Assembly (NCBI GenBank): GCA_016931895.1
Contig: JAFGDY010000091.1
Coordinates: 1-50,423, forward strand
Direction: 5' to 3'
Source: Anaerolineae bacterium
GTDB lineage: Bacteria; Chloroflexota; Anaerolineae; 4572-78; J111
DNA length: 50,423 nucleotides
Part shown: piece by piece, positions 32,630-41,640 of the stretch
Layout of the letters: each line of letters starts with the position of its first letter
How positions within the stretch are numbered: the stretch's first letter is position 1
Program-made: the position numbers and the translations under genes
Notes under the pieces: model-generated
The model's database searches: none
The model's input: the letters and a program-made list of their open reading frames with translations, nothing else
Told to the model about the DNA's origin: nothing

Positions 32630-33436
32630 ATGAACGCCGATCAATTAGACCGGCTGGTGGAAACCATTCTGGCCAGCCCCAAATACAAACATATCTGCCG
32701 GGATTTTGTCCGTAACATTGGCGTGCAGGAACTGACCAAACGGCGCAATTTAAAAGAAGCCGTTAAAGTCACCAAAAACAAACTGCACCAGGTGGGCGGG
32801 GCCTACTGGCCAGGCAAAACAGATTACGCCGCCTGGCTGGCCGAACTGCGTGAAGCTCGCGCCGCCGGCAAAGCAGACTTTCTCCGGGCCTGTCTCCGCA
32901 TCCAAAGCCACCACACTTCCACCCGGGAACGGCTGCCCGGCCTGGAAAAATTCTACCCCACCGTCCTGGCCGGCCTGCCCCCTATCCACTCGGTCATTGA
33001 CCTTGCCTGCGGCCTTAATCCGCTGTCCATCCCCTGGATGTCGCTGCCTGGCCAGGTGGAATATTTTGCTTACGACATTTACCGGGACATGATAGAGTTT
33101 TTGACCCAATTTATGGACCTCGCGGGCGTCAACGGCCGGGCCGAAGCCCGCGACGTGATCCATGCCTGTCCCACCCACTCCGTAGATTTAGCCCTGGTGC
33201 TCAAGGCCATTCCCTGTCTAGAACAAGTGAACAAAGCGGCGGGTACTCGTTTGCTAGACACCCTCCAGGCTGACTATCTACTGGTCTCATTTCCGGCGCA
33301 TAGTTTAGGGGGCAGCCGAAAAGGGATGGCCGTTAGCTACGAGGCCAGATTTGAGGAGATGATGGCTAACAGAGATTGGCCGATGAAACGGTTTGCCTTT
33401 GCCCATGAACTGGTATTTCTGGTAAACAAAAAATGA
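32630..33436 (+). CDS. ArmA/RmtB/FmrO-family 16S rRNA methyltransferase, first copy
   Basis: 268 residues. The N-terminal helical domain ends in KLHQVGGAYW, then the HTSTRERLP block. The SAM site is DLACGLNPL (124-132), followed by AYDIYRDMIEF, the LVLKAIPCLEQ motif (189-199) and VSFPAHSLGG. This order is that of aminoglycoside-resistance enzymes (ArmA, RmtB, Sgm) that make m7G1405 in 16S rRNA and block gentamicin- and kanamycin-class drugs. Activity is inferred. The next gene overlaps its stop by four bases. Confidence 0.9.
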   Translation: MNADQLDRLVETILASPKYKHICRDFVRNIGVQELTKRRNLKEAVKVTKNKLHQVGGAYWPGKTDYAAWLAELREARAAGKADFLRACLRIQSHHTSTRERLPGLEKFYPTVLAGLPPIHSVIDLACGLNPLSIPWMSLPGQVEYFAYDIYRDMIEFLTQFMDLAGVNGRAEARDVIHACPTHSVDLALVLKAIPCLEQVNKAAGTRLLDTLQADYLLVSFPAHSLGGSRKGMAVSYEARFEEMMANRDWPMKRFAFAHELVFLVNKK

Positions 33437-34254
33437 CTTCAGCCCAATCCAAGGTTGACCTCGAAGCGCTTGTGGCCGAGATCAAACAATCCAAAAAATA
33501 CCGCCACCTCGGCGTCTGCGAAGAAACCATTCGGGACTTGTTAACCACTGAACTGGCCCGCCATTCTAAAAAGGCGGATGTCCTTAAAGCGGCCCGAAAA
33601 AAACTGCACGAAGTCGTCGCTCCTTACCTGGGCGATCCCAACTACGCCACAGCTACGGCCGAATTAAACGCCGCCTTTCAAACGGCCCACCCGGAAACTC
33701 TCAAAGCCACCTGCGCCCGCCTGATGCAGACCCATGCCACCACCCGAGAACGGCTGCCCGTTCTGGCCGATTTTTACGAACGTATTTTTCAAATAACCGG
33801 CCGGCCCGCCCGCCTGCTGGACCTGGCCTGCGGTCTGAATCCCCTGGCCCTCCCCTGGATGGATTTGCCTCCCGCCGTCCTTTACTACGCCTACGATATT
33901 CATCAAACCCGCATAGATTTTTTGAATCACTTTTTCCGCGGCCAGGGCCTGCCGCCCCTGGCCAGACATCAAGATATTCTGCTTGATTTTCCCCAAGAAA
34001 CAGGCGACGTGGCCTTGATTCTAAAAGAAGTTCATCGTTTTGAACGGCGCCAGCCGGGTTGTACGCTCCCCCTGCTAGATGCCTTGCGCGTCCGCCACCT
34101 GGTGATCTCCTTTCCTACCCGCAGTTTGAGCGGCCGCCGCAGCCTGACCGAACAGTATCGAGAGCTATTCTTTGCTCTCATCAAAGACAGGCCGTGGCCG
34201 GTGACCGAGATCATGTTTGAGCATGAATTGGTGTTTTGTGTTGAAAAATCTTGA
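33433..34254 (+). CDS. ArmA/RmtB/FmrO-family 16S rRNA methyltransferase, diverged second copy
   Basis: 273 residues, start overlapping the previous stop (ATGA at 33433). It shares with the first copy KLHEV, the HATTRERLP block, DLACGLNPLALPWMDLP (130-146), AYDIHQTRIDF and VISFPTRSLSG. The segment after LILK (195-198) reads EVHRFERRQ instead of the family KxxPxLEQ, so substrate contacts have diverged. It may be a specialised paralogue or an inactive partner. The two copies probably arose by tandem duplication, although much divergence has followed. Confidence 0.88.
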   Translation: MTSAQSKVDLEALVAEIKQSKKYRHLGVCEETIRDLLTTELARHSKKADVLKAARKKLHEVVAPYLGDPNYATATAELNAAFQTAHPETLKATCARLMQTHATTRERLPVLADFYERIFQITGRPARLLDLACGLNPLALPWMDLPPAVLYYAYDIHQTRIDFLNHFFRGQGLPPLARHQDILLDFPQETGDVALILKEVHRFERRQPGCTLPLLDALRVRHLVISFPTRSLSGRRSLTEQYRELFFALIKDRPWPVTEIMFEHELVFCVEKS

Positions 34255-34322
34255 GGGGGAATAAATACAGACATTCGACTTTGAATTTCTGCGGAGGGAT
34301 AAGCCCTCAACCTCTAGGCCAT

Positions 34323-34351
34323 TTGACTCTAAAAACCTTCTGTACTAAACT
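34323..34351 (+). promoter_or_regulatory. Promoter of the lacI-type / arabinose gene cluster
   Basis: TTGACT (34323-34328), 17 bases, TAAACT (34346-34351). It is immediately followed by the operator palindrome at 34352. The same hexamers and spacing occur at 43436-43408 on the other strand. Confidence 0.6.
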
Positions 34352-34375
34352 GTTATCGTTCCCGTGAACGATAAC
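34352..34375. promoter_or_regulatory. LacI-family operator
   Basis: A perfect 10-base inverted repeat: GTTATCGTTC (34352-34361) and GAACGATAAC (34366-34375) with CCGT between. It begins right after the -10 box and ends 14 bases before the LacI ATG, so it covers the transcription start. Confidence 0.85.
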
Positions 34376-34389
34376 GAATAGGTTTGCGG

Positions 34390-35439
34390 ATGGCTATAAG
34401 ACCCAGAAAAATCACAATCAAACAGGTGGCGCAAGAGGCGGGCGTATCCACCCAAACCGTCTCCCGCGTGCTCAATGATCGGCCCGACGTGGCTTCTCAA
34501 ACCCGGCAGCAAATCCTGGACATCATTGATCGGCTGGGTTACCAACCCAGCGCCCTGGCCCGTAGCCTCATCCAACAAAGAAGCTATACCCTGGGCGTGG
34601 TCATCGCCGGGCTGCGTTACATTGGCCCCTCGCAAACACTCAACGGCATCACCACCCAGGCCGAGGCAAAGGGTTATTCCCTTCTGCTTAAAAAATTGCC
34701 CCGCTTTGATACCGGCAATGTTGAACCCATTTTTAACGATTTGTTGGCCCGCCAGGTGGACGGCATCATCTGGGCTGTGCCCGAAGTAGGCAACAATTGC
34801 GACTGGCTGCATGAACGCCTGCCCGGTTTACCGGTCCCGATAATCTTTCTGACTATGCACCAAGAAAGCACCCTCTCCACTGTGGCCGTTGATAACTACC
34901 TGGGCGGGTGGCTGGTTACAGAACACTTGCTTAAGCAAGGCTGCCAGCACATTGGCCACCTGGCCGGCCCCTTGACCTGGTGGGAGGCTCGACAGCGCCA
35001 GGCCGGTTGGCATGATGCATTGGCCGATGCCGGCCGGCAGGTAGAAAAAAATCACCGGCTTGAAGGCGATTGGTCTTCCCAAAGTGCGGTCACGCCCATC
35101 GCCCAACTATTAGCCCAATATCCAGAAATGGATGCCGTATTTGCGGCCAACGACCAAATGGCCTTGACCGTTTTGCAGGTGGCCCACTGCCGGGGGCTGC
35201 GGGTGCCCCAGGACCTGGCCGTGGTTGGTTTTGACAATATTCCCGAATCGGCTTACTTCTATCCCCCCCTGACTACCATCCAACACAATCTGCACGAGTT
35301 AGGCAGCACGGCTGTCCAAGAAATCATCGGCATGATTGAAGCCAGCCGGGAGTCTGCTGAAGGTGTTTACCAGCCGGAAACGGTTTGGCTCAAACCGCAA
35401 TTAATTGTTAGAGAAAGTTCCCTCAAAAACCCAATTTAA
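34390..35439 (+). CDS. LacI-family transcriptional regulator of sugar catabolism
   Basis: 349 residues from ATG 34390; the frame also offers an in-frame TTG at 34384. Helix-turn-helix with hinge helix at residues 7-55 (ITIKQVAQEAGVSTQTVSRVLND, then YQPSALARSL), followed by a periplasmic-binding-like effector domain (about 62-345) with FAANDQMALTVLQ and DLAVVGFDNIPES. A palindromic operator sits over its promoter. The isomerase gene follows after 24 bases, so it probably represses itself and the L-arabinose genes and responds to a sugar from that pathway. Confidence 0.95.
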   Translation: MAIRPRKITIKQVAQEAGVSTQTVSRVLNDRPDVASQTRQQILDIIDRLGYQPSALARSLIQQRSYTLGVVIAGLRYIGPSQTLNGITTQAEAKGYSLLLKKLPRFDTGNVEPIFNDLLARQVDGIIWAVPEVGNNCDWLHERLPGLPVPIIFLTMHQESTLSTVAVDNYLGGWLVTEHLLKQGCQHIGHLAGPLTWWEARQRQAGWHDALADAGRQVEKNHRLEGDWSSQSAVTPIAQLLAQYPEMDAVFAANDQMALTVLQVAHCRGLRVPQDLAVVGFDNIPESAYFYPPLTTIQHNLHELGSTAVQEIIGMIEASRESAEGVYQPETVWLKPQLIVRESSLKNPI

Positions 35440-35463
35440 ATTAAGTGCAAAGGAGACTTAAAC

Positions 35464-36906
35464 ATGAAACAAGTAACATTAGGCGTTATTGTTGGCAACC
35501 GTGGATTTTTCCCCAGCCATCTGTGCAGCACTGGCCGGGAAATCATCCTGAAAGTGTTGCAGGAAGAGGGCATCAAAGCCATCGCGCTTTCGCCCGATGA
35601 CACCCCTTACGGCAGTGTGGAGAGTTTGAGCGAGGCCCAAAAGTGCGCCGACCTCTTCAAAAAACACCGGGATGAGATTGACGGCATCTTGGTTACGCTG
35701 CCCAACTTTGGCGACGAGCGCGGCATTGCCAATACCCTGCGCTTTGCCGGACTAAACGTGCCGGTGCTGATCCAGGCGTTTCCCGATGACGCTGCCAAAA
35801 TGACCATCGCCGACCGCCGCGATTCTTTCTGCGGCAAAATGTCGGCCTGCAACAACCTCTACCAATACGGCATTAAATATTCGCTCACCAGCCTGCACAC
35901 CGTTGACCCCGAAAGCGATAGCTTCCGGGCCGACCTGCGCCGTTTTGCCGCCACCTGCCGGGTGGTCGGCGGTCTCCGGGGGGCGCGCTTTGGCATGATT
36001 GGGGCGCGACCGGCTGCCTTTAAGACTGTGCGCTTCAGCGAAAAATTGCTAGACCGCTCCGGTATCTCGGTGGATACCCTGGACCTATCAGAACTTTTTG
36101 GCCTGGCCGGCCGCATTGCCTCTGGCGACGCCAAGCTCAAGGCCAAAATTGAGCAAATCAAAGATTACGTGCCCACCAAAGGCATCCCCGCCGAGGCCCT
36201 GGAAAAAATGGCTAAATTGGGCGTGGTCATTGACAACTGGATGGCCGAAAACAACTTGCAAGCCACGGCCATTCAATGCTGGACCGCTATGCAGGAGTTT
36301 TACGGCGTGGTGCCTTGTGCCCTGATGAGCATGATGAGCAACACGCTGATGCCTTCGGCCTGCGAAACAGACATCGCCGGAGTGATGGGCATGTACGTTA
36401 TGGCCCTGGCCTCGCAGAAACCCAGCGCCATTGTGGACTGGAACAATAACTACGGCGACGACCCAAACAAAGCCGTTGTCTTTCACTGCTCTAACCTACC
36501 CAAAGGCGTCTTCACCGATAAAGACGACCCTGGTCTCATCTCGCCCGATGACATCCCGGTGATGGATTATCAAGAGATTATTGCCGGTACGGTGGGCAAA
36601 GAGAACACCTATGGCACCTTGGTGGGTCGCGTGCGAGCCAAGCCGTTCACTTACTGCCGCGTATCCACCGACGACTTCAATGGTAAAATCCTGGCCTACG
36701 TGGGCGAAGGCGAACTGACTACCGACCCGCTCAAAACCTTTGGCGGTTACGGCGTGGTAAAGGTGCCCAACCTGCAAAAATTACTGGCCTACATCTGTGA
36801 AAATGGCTACGAACACCACACCGCCATCAATCTGTCCCAAACCGCGGCCGCCGTCAACGAAGCCCTGGGCAAATACCTGGGTTGGGATGTGTACTATCAT
36901 CAATAA
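35464..36906 (+). CDS. L-fucose/L-arabinose isomerase-family ketol isomerase
   Basis: 480 residues of the FucI/COG2407-type isomerase family (VGNRGFFPSHLC near the N-terminus, GILVTLPNFGDERG, CWTAMQEFYG, the ACETDIAG metal-ligand block, and DWNNNYG). Metal ligands are likely the Glu in ACETD, an Asp in DWNNN and a His near the C-terminus. It is not AraA. Because araB- and araD-type genes follow, it probably converts L-arabinose (or a related aldose) to L-ribulose. Strong ribosome site AAAGGAG. The distance to the kinase gene is 233 bases and holds a repeat element. Confidence 0.85.
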   Translation: MKQVTLGVIVGNRGFFPSHLCSTGREIILKVLQEEGIKAIALSPDDTPYGSVESLSEAQKCADLFKKHRDEIDGILVTLPNFGDERGIANTLRFAGLNVPVLIQAFPDDAAKMTIADRRDSFCGKMSACNNLYQYGIKYSLTSLHTVDPESDSFRADLRRFAATCRVVGGLRGARFGMIGARPAAFKTVRFSEKLLDRSGISVDTLDLSELFGLAGRIASGDAKLKAKIEQIKDYVPTKGIPAEALEKMAKLGVVIDNWMAENNLQATAIQCWTAMQEFYGVVPCALMSMMSNTLMPSACETDIAGVMGMYVMALASQKPSAIVDWNNNYGDDPNKAVVFHCSNLPKGVFTDKDDPGLISPDDIPVMDYQEIIAGTVGKENTYGTLVGRVRAKPFTYCRVSTDDFNGKILAYVGEGELTTDPLKTFGGYGVVKVPNLQKLLAYICENGYEHHTAINLSQTAAAVNEALGKYLGWDVYYHQ

Positions 36907-36983
36907 AATCGCCACATGATACGTGACACTTGATACTATAAAAACAGAATGAGGCCGATACTTCTGTTGAGCGACAAGCTGAA

Positions 36984-37074
36984 TGTCATTTCGAGGCCAT
37001 AGGCCGAGAAATCTCCTTCTAGAGATACGGTTTTGAGGAGATTTCTCCTGTAAGCGTAGCGGCATCGAATGACA
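36984..37074. repeat. 91-base inverted-repeat element
   Basis: Ends TGTCATT / AATGACA are inverted. An inner perfect 11-base pair, GAGAAATCTCC (37006-37016) and GGAGATTTCTC (37037-37047), can form the stem of a large hairpin. It lies between the isomerase and araB genes of one apparent operon. This is a REP/MITE-like element of the type carrying GAGAAATCTCC palindromes. Confidence 0.7.
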
Positions 37075-37139
37075 TATCCCCCATTGTTACTGAAAGTAAC
37101 GGTTTCAAACTAATCTCAGTATAATTTGAGGAGGTCAAT

Positions 37140-38819
37140 ATGAGTAACAGCAAATACGCCATTGGTGTGGATTTTGGCACCGAATCCGGCCGGGGCGTGA
37201 TAGTGGATGTGGCAAACGGCCAGGAACTTGCGGCTTATGTTCATATCTACGCCAACGGCGTAATTGACGAAAAACTACCGGGCAGCGGTATCCGCCTGGA
37301 ACACGACTGGGCGCTGCAAGACCCCAACGATTATCTGGAAGTGTTTAAACACGCCATCCCGGCGATACTTAAAGAGAGCGGCGTGGACCCCGCCGATGTA
37401 ATTGGCCTGGGCATTGACTTTACAGCCTGCACCATGCTGCCCACCAAAGCCGACGGCACGCCTCTGCGTTTTTTGCCGGAATGGCGCGACAATCCCCATG
37501 CCTGGGTAAAGCTGTGGAAGCACCACGCCGCCCAGCCGGAGGCCAACAAACTTAACGAGATTGCCCGCCAGATGGGACAAAAATGGCTCGACCGCTACGG
37601 CGGCAAAATCAGCTCCGAATGGTTCTTTCCCAAAGCATGGCAAATTCTGGACGAAGCGCCGGAAGTATACGCGGCTGCCGACCGGCTTATTGAAGGCGCA
37701 GATTGGGTGGTCTGGCAGCTTACGGGTAACGAAACGCGCAACTCCTGTACCGCCGGGTACAAGGCCATCTGGTCCAAAAAAGAGGGCTTCCCGGACAAGG
37801 AATTTTTTAAGGCGCTCGACCCACGTATGGAAAACATTATTGATGAAAAAATGAGCCACGATATTGCCCCGTTGGGCGGCAAAGCAGGCGGCCTCACCGC
37901 AGAAGCCGCGCAGTGGACCGGCCTTAAGCCCGGCACTGCCGTGGCCGTGGCCAATGTTGACGCGCATGTGGCCGTGCCGGCTTCTACCGTGACCGAAGCG
38001 GGCCGGATGGTCATCATTATGGGCACGTCCAACTGCCACATGGTTTTGGGCACGGAAGAGCGCATCGTGCCCGGCATGTGCGGCTATGTGGAAGACGGCA
38101 TCATTCCCGGATTTTACGGCTACGAAGCCGGCCAATCGTGCGTGGGCGACCACTTTGCCTGGTTTACGGAAAATTGCGTGCCGGCGGCCTATGAAGCGGA
38201 AGCCAAAAAACGCGGCCTTTCCGTCCATGAATTGCTGGAAGAAAAAGCGGGCCAACTGAAACCGGGCGAAAGCGGCCTGCTGGCTCTGGATTGGTGGAAC
38301 GGCAACCGCAGCGTATTGGTAGACGTTGATCTGACCGGCATGCTGCTGGGCGCAACCCTGGCCACCAAACCGGAAGAAATCTATCGCGCCCTGATTGAAG
38401 CCACGGCCTACGGCACCCGCATCATTATTGAAACCTTTGCCAATAACGACGTGCCGGTCAACGAGATTGTGGCCACGGGCGGCCTGCCCGACCGGAACAA
38501 GCTATTGATGCAGATTTATGCCGACGTGACCGGCCGGCCCATTCGCGTGGCCGGAACCAGCCAGGGCGGCGCGCTTGGTTCGGCCATGCACGGAGCAGTG
38601 GCAGCGGGCAAAGCAGCCGGGGGCTACGATACCATTGTTGAAGCCAGCCAGAAAATGGCTTGGCTGCGCGACGACAAATACGAACCCATTCCCGCAAACA
38701 AGGCAGTCTACGACAAACTCTTTGCCGAGTACGTTACGCTGCACGATTATTTTGGCCGGGGAGCCAACGACGTAATGAAACGGCTCAAGGCTTTGAAAGC
38801 AGAAGTCCGCAATAAATAG
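37140..38819 (+). CDS. araB: ribulokinase
   Basis: 559 residues of the FGGY kinase family. [15 protein letters not shown] is the N-terminal phosphate motif. [25 protein letters not shown] is diagnostic of Ara[34 protein letters not shown] and the C-terminal [24 protein letters not shown] block complete it. It phosphorylates L-ribulose to L-ribulose 5-phosphate. The ribosome site GAGGAGG is strong. A small hairpin (GTTACT-GAA-AGTAAC) lies upstream. Confidence 0.95.
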   Translation: MSNSKYAIGVDFGTESGRGVIVDVANGQELAAYVHIYANGVIDEKLPGSGIRLEHDWALQDPNDYLEVFKHAIPAILKESGVDPADVIGLGIDFTACTMLPTKADGTPLRFLPEWRDNPHAWVKLWKHHAAQPEANKLNEIARQMGQKWLDRYGGKISSEWFFPKAWQILDEAPEVYAAADRLIEGADWVVWQLTGNETRNSCTAGYKAIWSKKEGFPDKEFFKALDPRMENIIDEKMSHDIAPLGGKAGGLTAEAAQWTGLKPGTAVAVANVDAHVAVPASTVTEAGRMVIIMGTSNCHMVLGTEERIVPGMCGYVEDGIIPGFYGYEAGQSCVGDHFAWFTENCVPAAYEAEAKKRGLSVHELLEEKAGQLKPGESGLLALDWWNGNRSVLVDVDLTGMLLGATLATKPEEIYRALIEATAYGTRIIIETFANNDVPVNEIVATGGLPDRNKLLMQIYADVTGRPIRVAGTSQGGALGSAMHGAVAAGKAAGGYDTIVEASQKMAWLRDDKYEPIPANKAVYDKLFAEYVTLHDYFGRGANDVMKRLKALKAEVRNK

Positions 38820-38851
38820 CAATTTTTTGAGGCTAAGGAGACCAACCCGCC

Positions 38852-39493
38852 ATGCTTGAAGCTTTACGACAAGAGGTATGGGAGCTGCACATGGAGCTGC
38901 CCAAAAATGATTTGGTCAAATGGACCGGCGGCAACATCAGCGCCCGCGACCCGGAAACAGGTTACGTGGTCATCAAACCCTCGGGGGTGCGCTACGAGGC
39001 CCTGAAACCGGAACACATGGTTATTGTGGATTTGCAGGGTCAAGTGATTGAAGGCCGGCTCAAATATTCATCCGATACAGCCAGCCATCTTTACATCTAC
39101 CGCCACCGGCCCGACGTGAACGGGGTGGTGCATACCCATTCGCCTTACGCCACGGCCTTTGCCGCGGTCAACAAACCCATTCCGGTTTACCTGACCGCCC
39201 ATGGCGACGAATTTGGCGGGACTATTCCCTGCGGCGGTTTTGCCCTCATCGGCAGCGAAGACATTGGCAAAGTAGTAGTGGAATCAATTGGCCGTTCGCC
39301 GGCCGTCTTGCTGAAAAATCACGGCGTCTTCACCATCGGCGAAACCGTAGAAAAGGCCACCAAAGCAGCGGTGATGGTGGAAGACGTAGCCAAAACGGTG
39401 TGGCTGGCCCTGCAAATCGGCCAGCCGGATGAGATTGACCCGGAAGATGTAAAAAAATTGCATTATCGCTACACCAACATTTACGGCCAATAA
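38852..39493 (+). CDS. araD: L-ribulose-5-phosphate 4-epimerase
   Basis: 213 residues of the class II aldolase/epimerase family. TGGNISARD, KPSGVRYEAL, the KYSSDTASHL block, HTHSPYATAFAAV (zinc His pair) and NHGVFTIG are present. The SSDT and AHGDEFGGTIP blocks fit L-ribulose-5-phosphate 4-epimerase rather than fuculose aldolase. It completes the path to D-xylulose 5-phosphate after AraB. It begins 32 bases after araB with AAGGAG. Confidence 0.93.
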   Translation: MLEALRQEVWELHMELPKNDLVKWTGGNISARDPETGYVVIKPSGVRYEALKPEHMVIVDLQGQVIEGRLKYSSDTASHLYIYRHRPDVNGVVHTHSPYATAFAAVNKPIPVYLTAHGDEFGGTIPCGGFALIGSEDIGKVVVESIGRSPAVLLKNHGVFTIGETVEKATKAAVMVEDVAKTVWLALQIGQPDEIDPEDVKKLHYRYTNIYGQ

Positions 39494-39569
39494 GTAGGCA
39501 TCAGAAAGGGATACATGCCGCCTAATTCCTATCCCTTACCCCTATTCATGACTTGAGGAGATAAACCCC

Positions 39570-40955
39570 ATGCCCAAAATCACCTTTATCGGTGCCGGCA
39601 GCACCGTATTTGCCAAAAACCTGATGGGCGATATTCTCAGTTACCCGGAATTGGCTAACGCCACCATCAGCCTGCACGATATTAATGAGAAACGCTTGCG
39701 GGAATCTGAGGGGGTGGCGCACTGGATTGCCGACAAGCTCCAGGTCAATCCTACTTTTCAAGTGACCACCGACCGGCGCGCCGCACTTGATGGCGCCGAT
39801 TACGCGATTAGTATGTTCCAGATAGCGGGCTACAAACCCGGCACCGTAATTGACTTTGAAATCCCCAAAAAATATGGCCTGCGCCAGACCATTGCCGATA
39901 CCCTGGGCATCGGCGGGATTATGCGCGGACTGCGCACCATCCCTGTTCTGCTGGACATGTGCCGGGATATGGAAGAACTCTGCCCGGACGTAACTTTTTT
40001 GAATTACGTCAACCCGATGGCCATGCTCTGCTGGGCCGTCAGCCGGGTCAGCAAGATTAAAACCGTGGGCCTATGCCACAGCGTGCAAGGCACGGCCTGG
40101 GAATTATCCCATGATATTGGTGTGCCCATTGAAGAGATCAATTACCTTTGCGCGGGCATCAACCACATGGCCTTTTACCTGAAATTTGAGCGTAACGGCG
40201 AGAACCTGTACCCCCTGGTTCAGAAGGTGGCCGATGAAGGTCGCGTGCCGGATTACAACCGTGTTCGCTACGAGATGTTCAAGCGGCTGGGCTACTTTGT
40301 CACCGAATCCAGCGAGCACTTCAGCGAATACACGCCCTGGTTCATCAAACGAGATCGGCCTGACCTGATTGAAAAGTTCAACATTCCCCTGGATGAATAC
40401 CTGGGCCGCTGCGAAATACAGATAAAGGCCTGGGATTATGCTCAGGAAATCCAGGGCAACCCCGGCGCTTATTCGGAAGCGGAACTTCGCCGCCGCCTAG
40501 AAGGAATCACCGTCATGCCAGGGGCCATCGAGTGGACGGTCGGCGCATTTAAGGAGATGGACCAAATCACCCGCAGCCACGAGTACGGCTCGGGCATCAT
40601 TCACAGCCTTGAAACCGGCCAACCGCGCGTGGTTTATGGCAACGTGCCCAACACCGGCCTGATTGACAACCTGCCCCAAGGCTGTTGCGTAGAAGTGCCC
40701 TGCCTGGTAAACAAAAACGGCATCCAGCCGGTCAAAATTGGCGCCCTGCCGCCCCACCTGGCCGCCTTGATGCAAACCAATATCAACGTGCAGGCGCTCA
40801 CGGTGGAAGCCGCGCTCACCCAAAAACGGGAACATATTTACCACGCCGCCATGCTCGACCCACACACCGGAGCCGAACTCGACCTGGAACAAATCTGGAA
40901 TCTGGTAGACGAACTGATTGAGGCTCACGGTGATTGGCTGCCGCCATATCACTAA
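39570..40955 (+). CDS. melA: GH4 alpha-galactosidase/alpha-glycosidase
   Basis: 461 residues of glycoside hydrolase family 4, which uses NAD and a divalent metal. Rossmann motif TFIGAGSTVF (4-13). VNPMAMLCWA, LCHSVQGTAWELS (metal Cys/His) and CAGINHMAFYLKFE (metal His) match the MelA/LplD branch. It hydrolyses alpha-galactosides or uronides in the cytoplasm. Here it may free a sugar linked to L-arabinose. It starts 76 bases after araD (TTGAGGAG site) and is followed by a hairpin terminator. Confidence 0.92.
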   Translation: MPKITFIGAGSTVFAKNLMGDILSYPELANATISLHDINEKRLRESEGVAHWIADKLQVNPTFQVTTDRRAALDGADYAISMFQIAGYKPGTVIDFEIPKKYGLRQTIADTLGIGGIMRGLRTIPVLLDMCRDMEELCPDVTFLNYVNPMAMLCWAVSRVSKIKTVGLCHSVQGTAWELSHDIGVPIEEINYLCAGINHMAFYLKFERNGENLYPLVQKVADEGRVPDYNRVRYEMFKRLGYFVTESSEHFSEYTPWFIKRDRPDLIEKFNIPLDEYLGRCEIQIKAWDYAQEIQGNPGAYSEAELRRRLEGITVMPGAIEWTVGAFKEMDQITRSHEYGSGIIHSLETGQPRVVYGNVPNTGLIDNLPQGCCVEVPCLVNKNGIQPVKIGALPPHLAALMQTNINVQALTVEAALTQKREHIYHAAMLDPHTGAELDLEQIWNLVDELIEAHGDWLPPYH

Positions 40956-40994
40956 AAAACCATCAGGCTTTTTAGAAACCCTAATGGTCTATCC

Positions 40995-41037
40995 AGTCAA
41001 AAAGGTCTTCCCTATCTTGCGGAAGACCTTTTTGACT
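40995..41037 (+). terminator. Strong hairpin terminator after melA
   Basis: A perfect 17-base inverted repeat (40995-41011 and 41021-41037), 9-base loop, with an internal run of five T at the end of the stem (and A on the other side), so it may act in both directions. It closes the arabinose cluster. Confidence 0.85.
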
Positions 41038-41162
41038 CCTTGCGGAGAAAAGGCAGAGGGTGATCTCCACACCGACTATTCCTTACATGTACGCCTCGTT
41101 GCCCAATTGCAACTTACAACCGATGGCGAGGTTGCATCCCCTAACTGCGCCCTCGTCAATCC

Positions 41163-41220
41163 GGGCTTTGTCCGGGCGCAAGAAGCTTGCGCTTTACGCT
41201 TACCATTTACAGACAAAGCC
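41163..41220. repeat. 9-base inverted repeat in intergenic region
   Basis: GGCTTTGTC (41163-41171) and GACAAAGCC (41212-41220) with an inner GCGCAAG/TTGCGC pair. This is the only other structure in 41038-41249. It could end the minus-strand gene at 41250. There is no T-tract. Confidence 0.4.
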
Positions 41221-41249
41221 GGGGAACTGAACTGTTTTAAGACAACCCC

Positions 41250-41447
41250 TTACTTAACGCGCTTGAGGACAGGCAGGCCGTTCTTGCTTTCGGAAACCTG
41301 ATATCCCGTGGGCACTGTCTCCAGAGCGGACTCTCGCTTATTTTTGGCAAAAAAGTAGATAGTTTGCGGATTGCCGTTCTTGAGCGTCATCTCTTTAGAG
41401 TGCAGGATGTAGCTTTGCCCTTTGGAATTTGTGTAAGTATAAGCCAT
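41250..41447 (-). CDS. small conserved Chloroflexota-type protein of unknown function
   Basis: 65 residues, basic, beta-rich: MAYTYTNSKGQSYILHSKEM, then NPQTIYFFAKNKRESAL and GYQVSESKNGLPVLKRVK. I recall similar short proteins in Anaerolineae genomes, with no known role. The ribosome site AAAGGAG lies nine bases upstream. A plausible promoter lies at 41593-41565 (minus). No membrane or signal segment. Confidence 0.75.
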   Translation of the reverse strand: MAYTYTNSKGQSYILHSKEMTLKNGNPQTIYFFAKNKRESALETVPTGYQVSESKNGLPVLKRVK

Positions 41448-41564
41448 ATCTCATCTCCTTTCTTGAGGGATGATAGTACAAGTGTGGATTCTAACGGCGA
41501 TTATTTCTGTCTTCATTAACAAATCACGCCTGGCAAACACCCTTTGCTACCTTATGTTAACTCC

Positions 41565-41593
41565 ATCGTACCCTAAAATCTTAATTTTGACAA
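41565..41593 (-). promoter_or_regulatory. Promoter of the 65-residue protein gene
   Basis: Minus strand TTGTCA (41593-41588), 17 bases, TACGAT (41570-41565). Leader of about 110 bases to ATG 41447. Confidence 0.5.
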
Positions 41594-41640
41594 GTTTAGT
41601 GTTTTAATATTTTTAACACTCTTAAATCAGATTTTTGAGG

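Noticed and set aside
37275-38255. 326-codon open frame on the minus strand
   Set aside because: Antisense shadow of araB with no recognisable domain.
40918-41301. 127-codon open frame after melA
   Set aside because: It passes through the terminator hairpin and an inverted repeat and looks non-coding.
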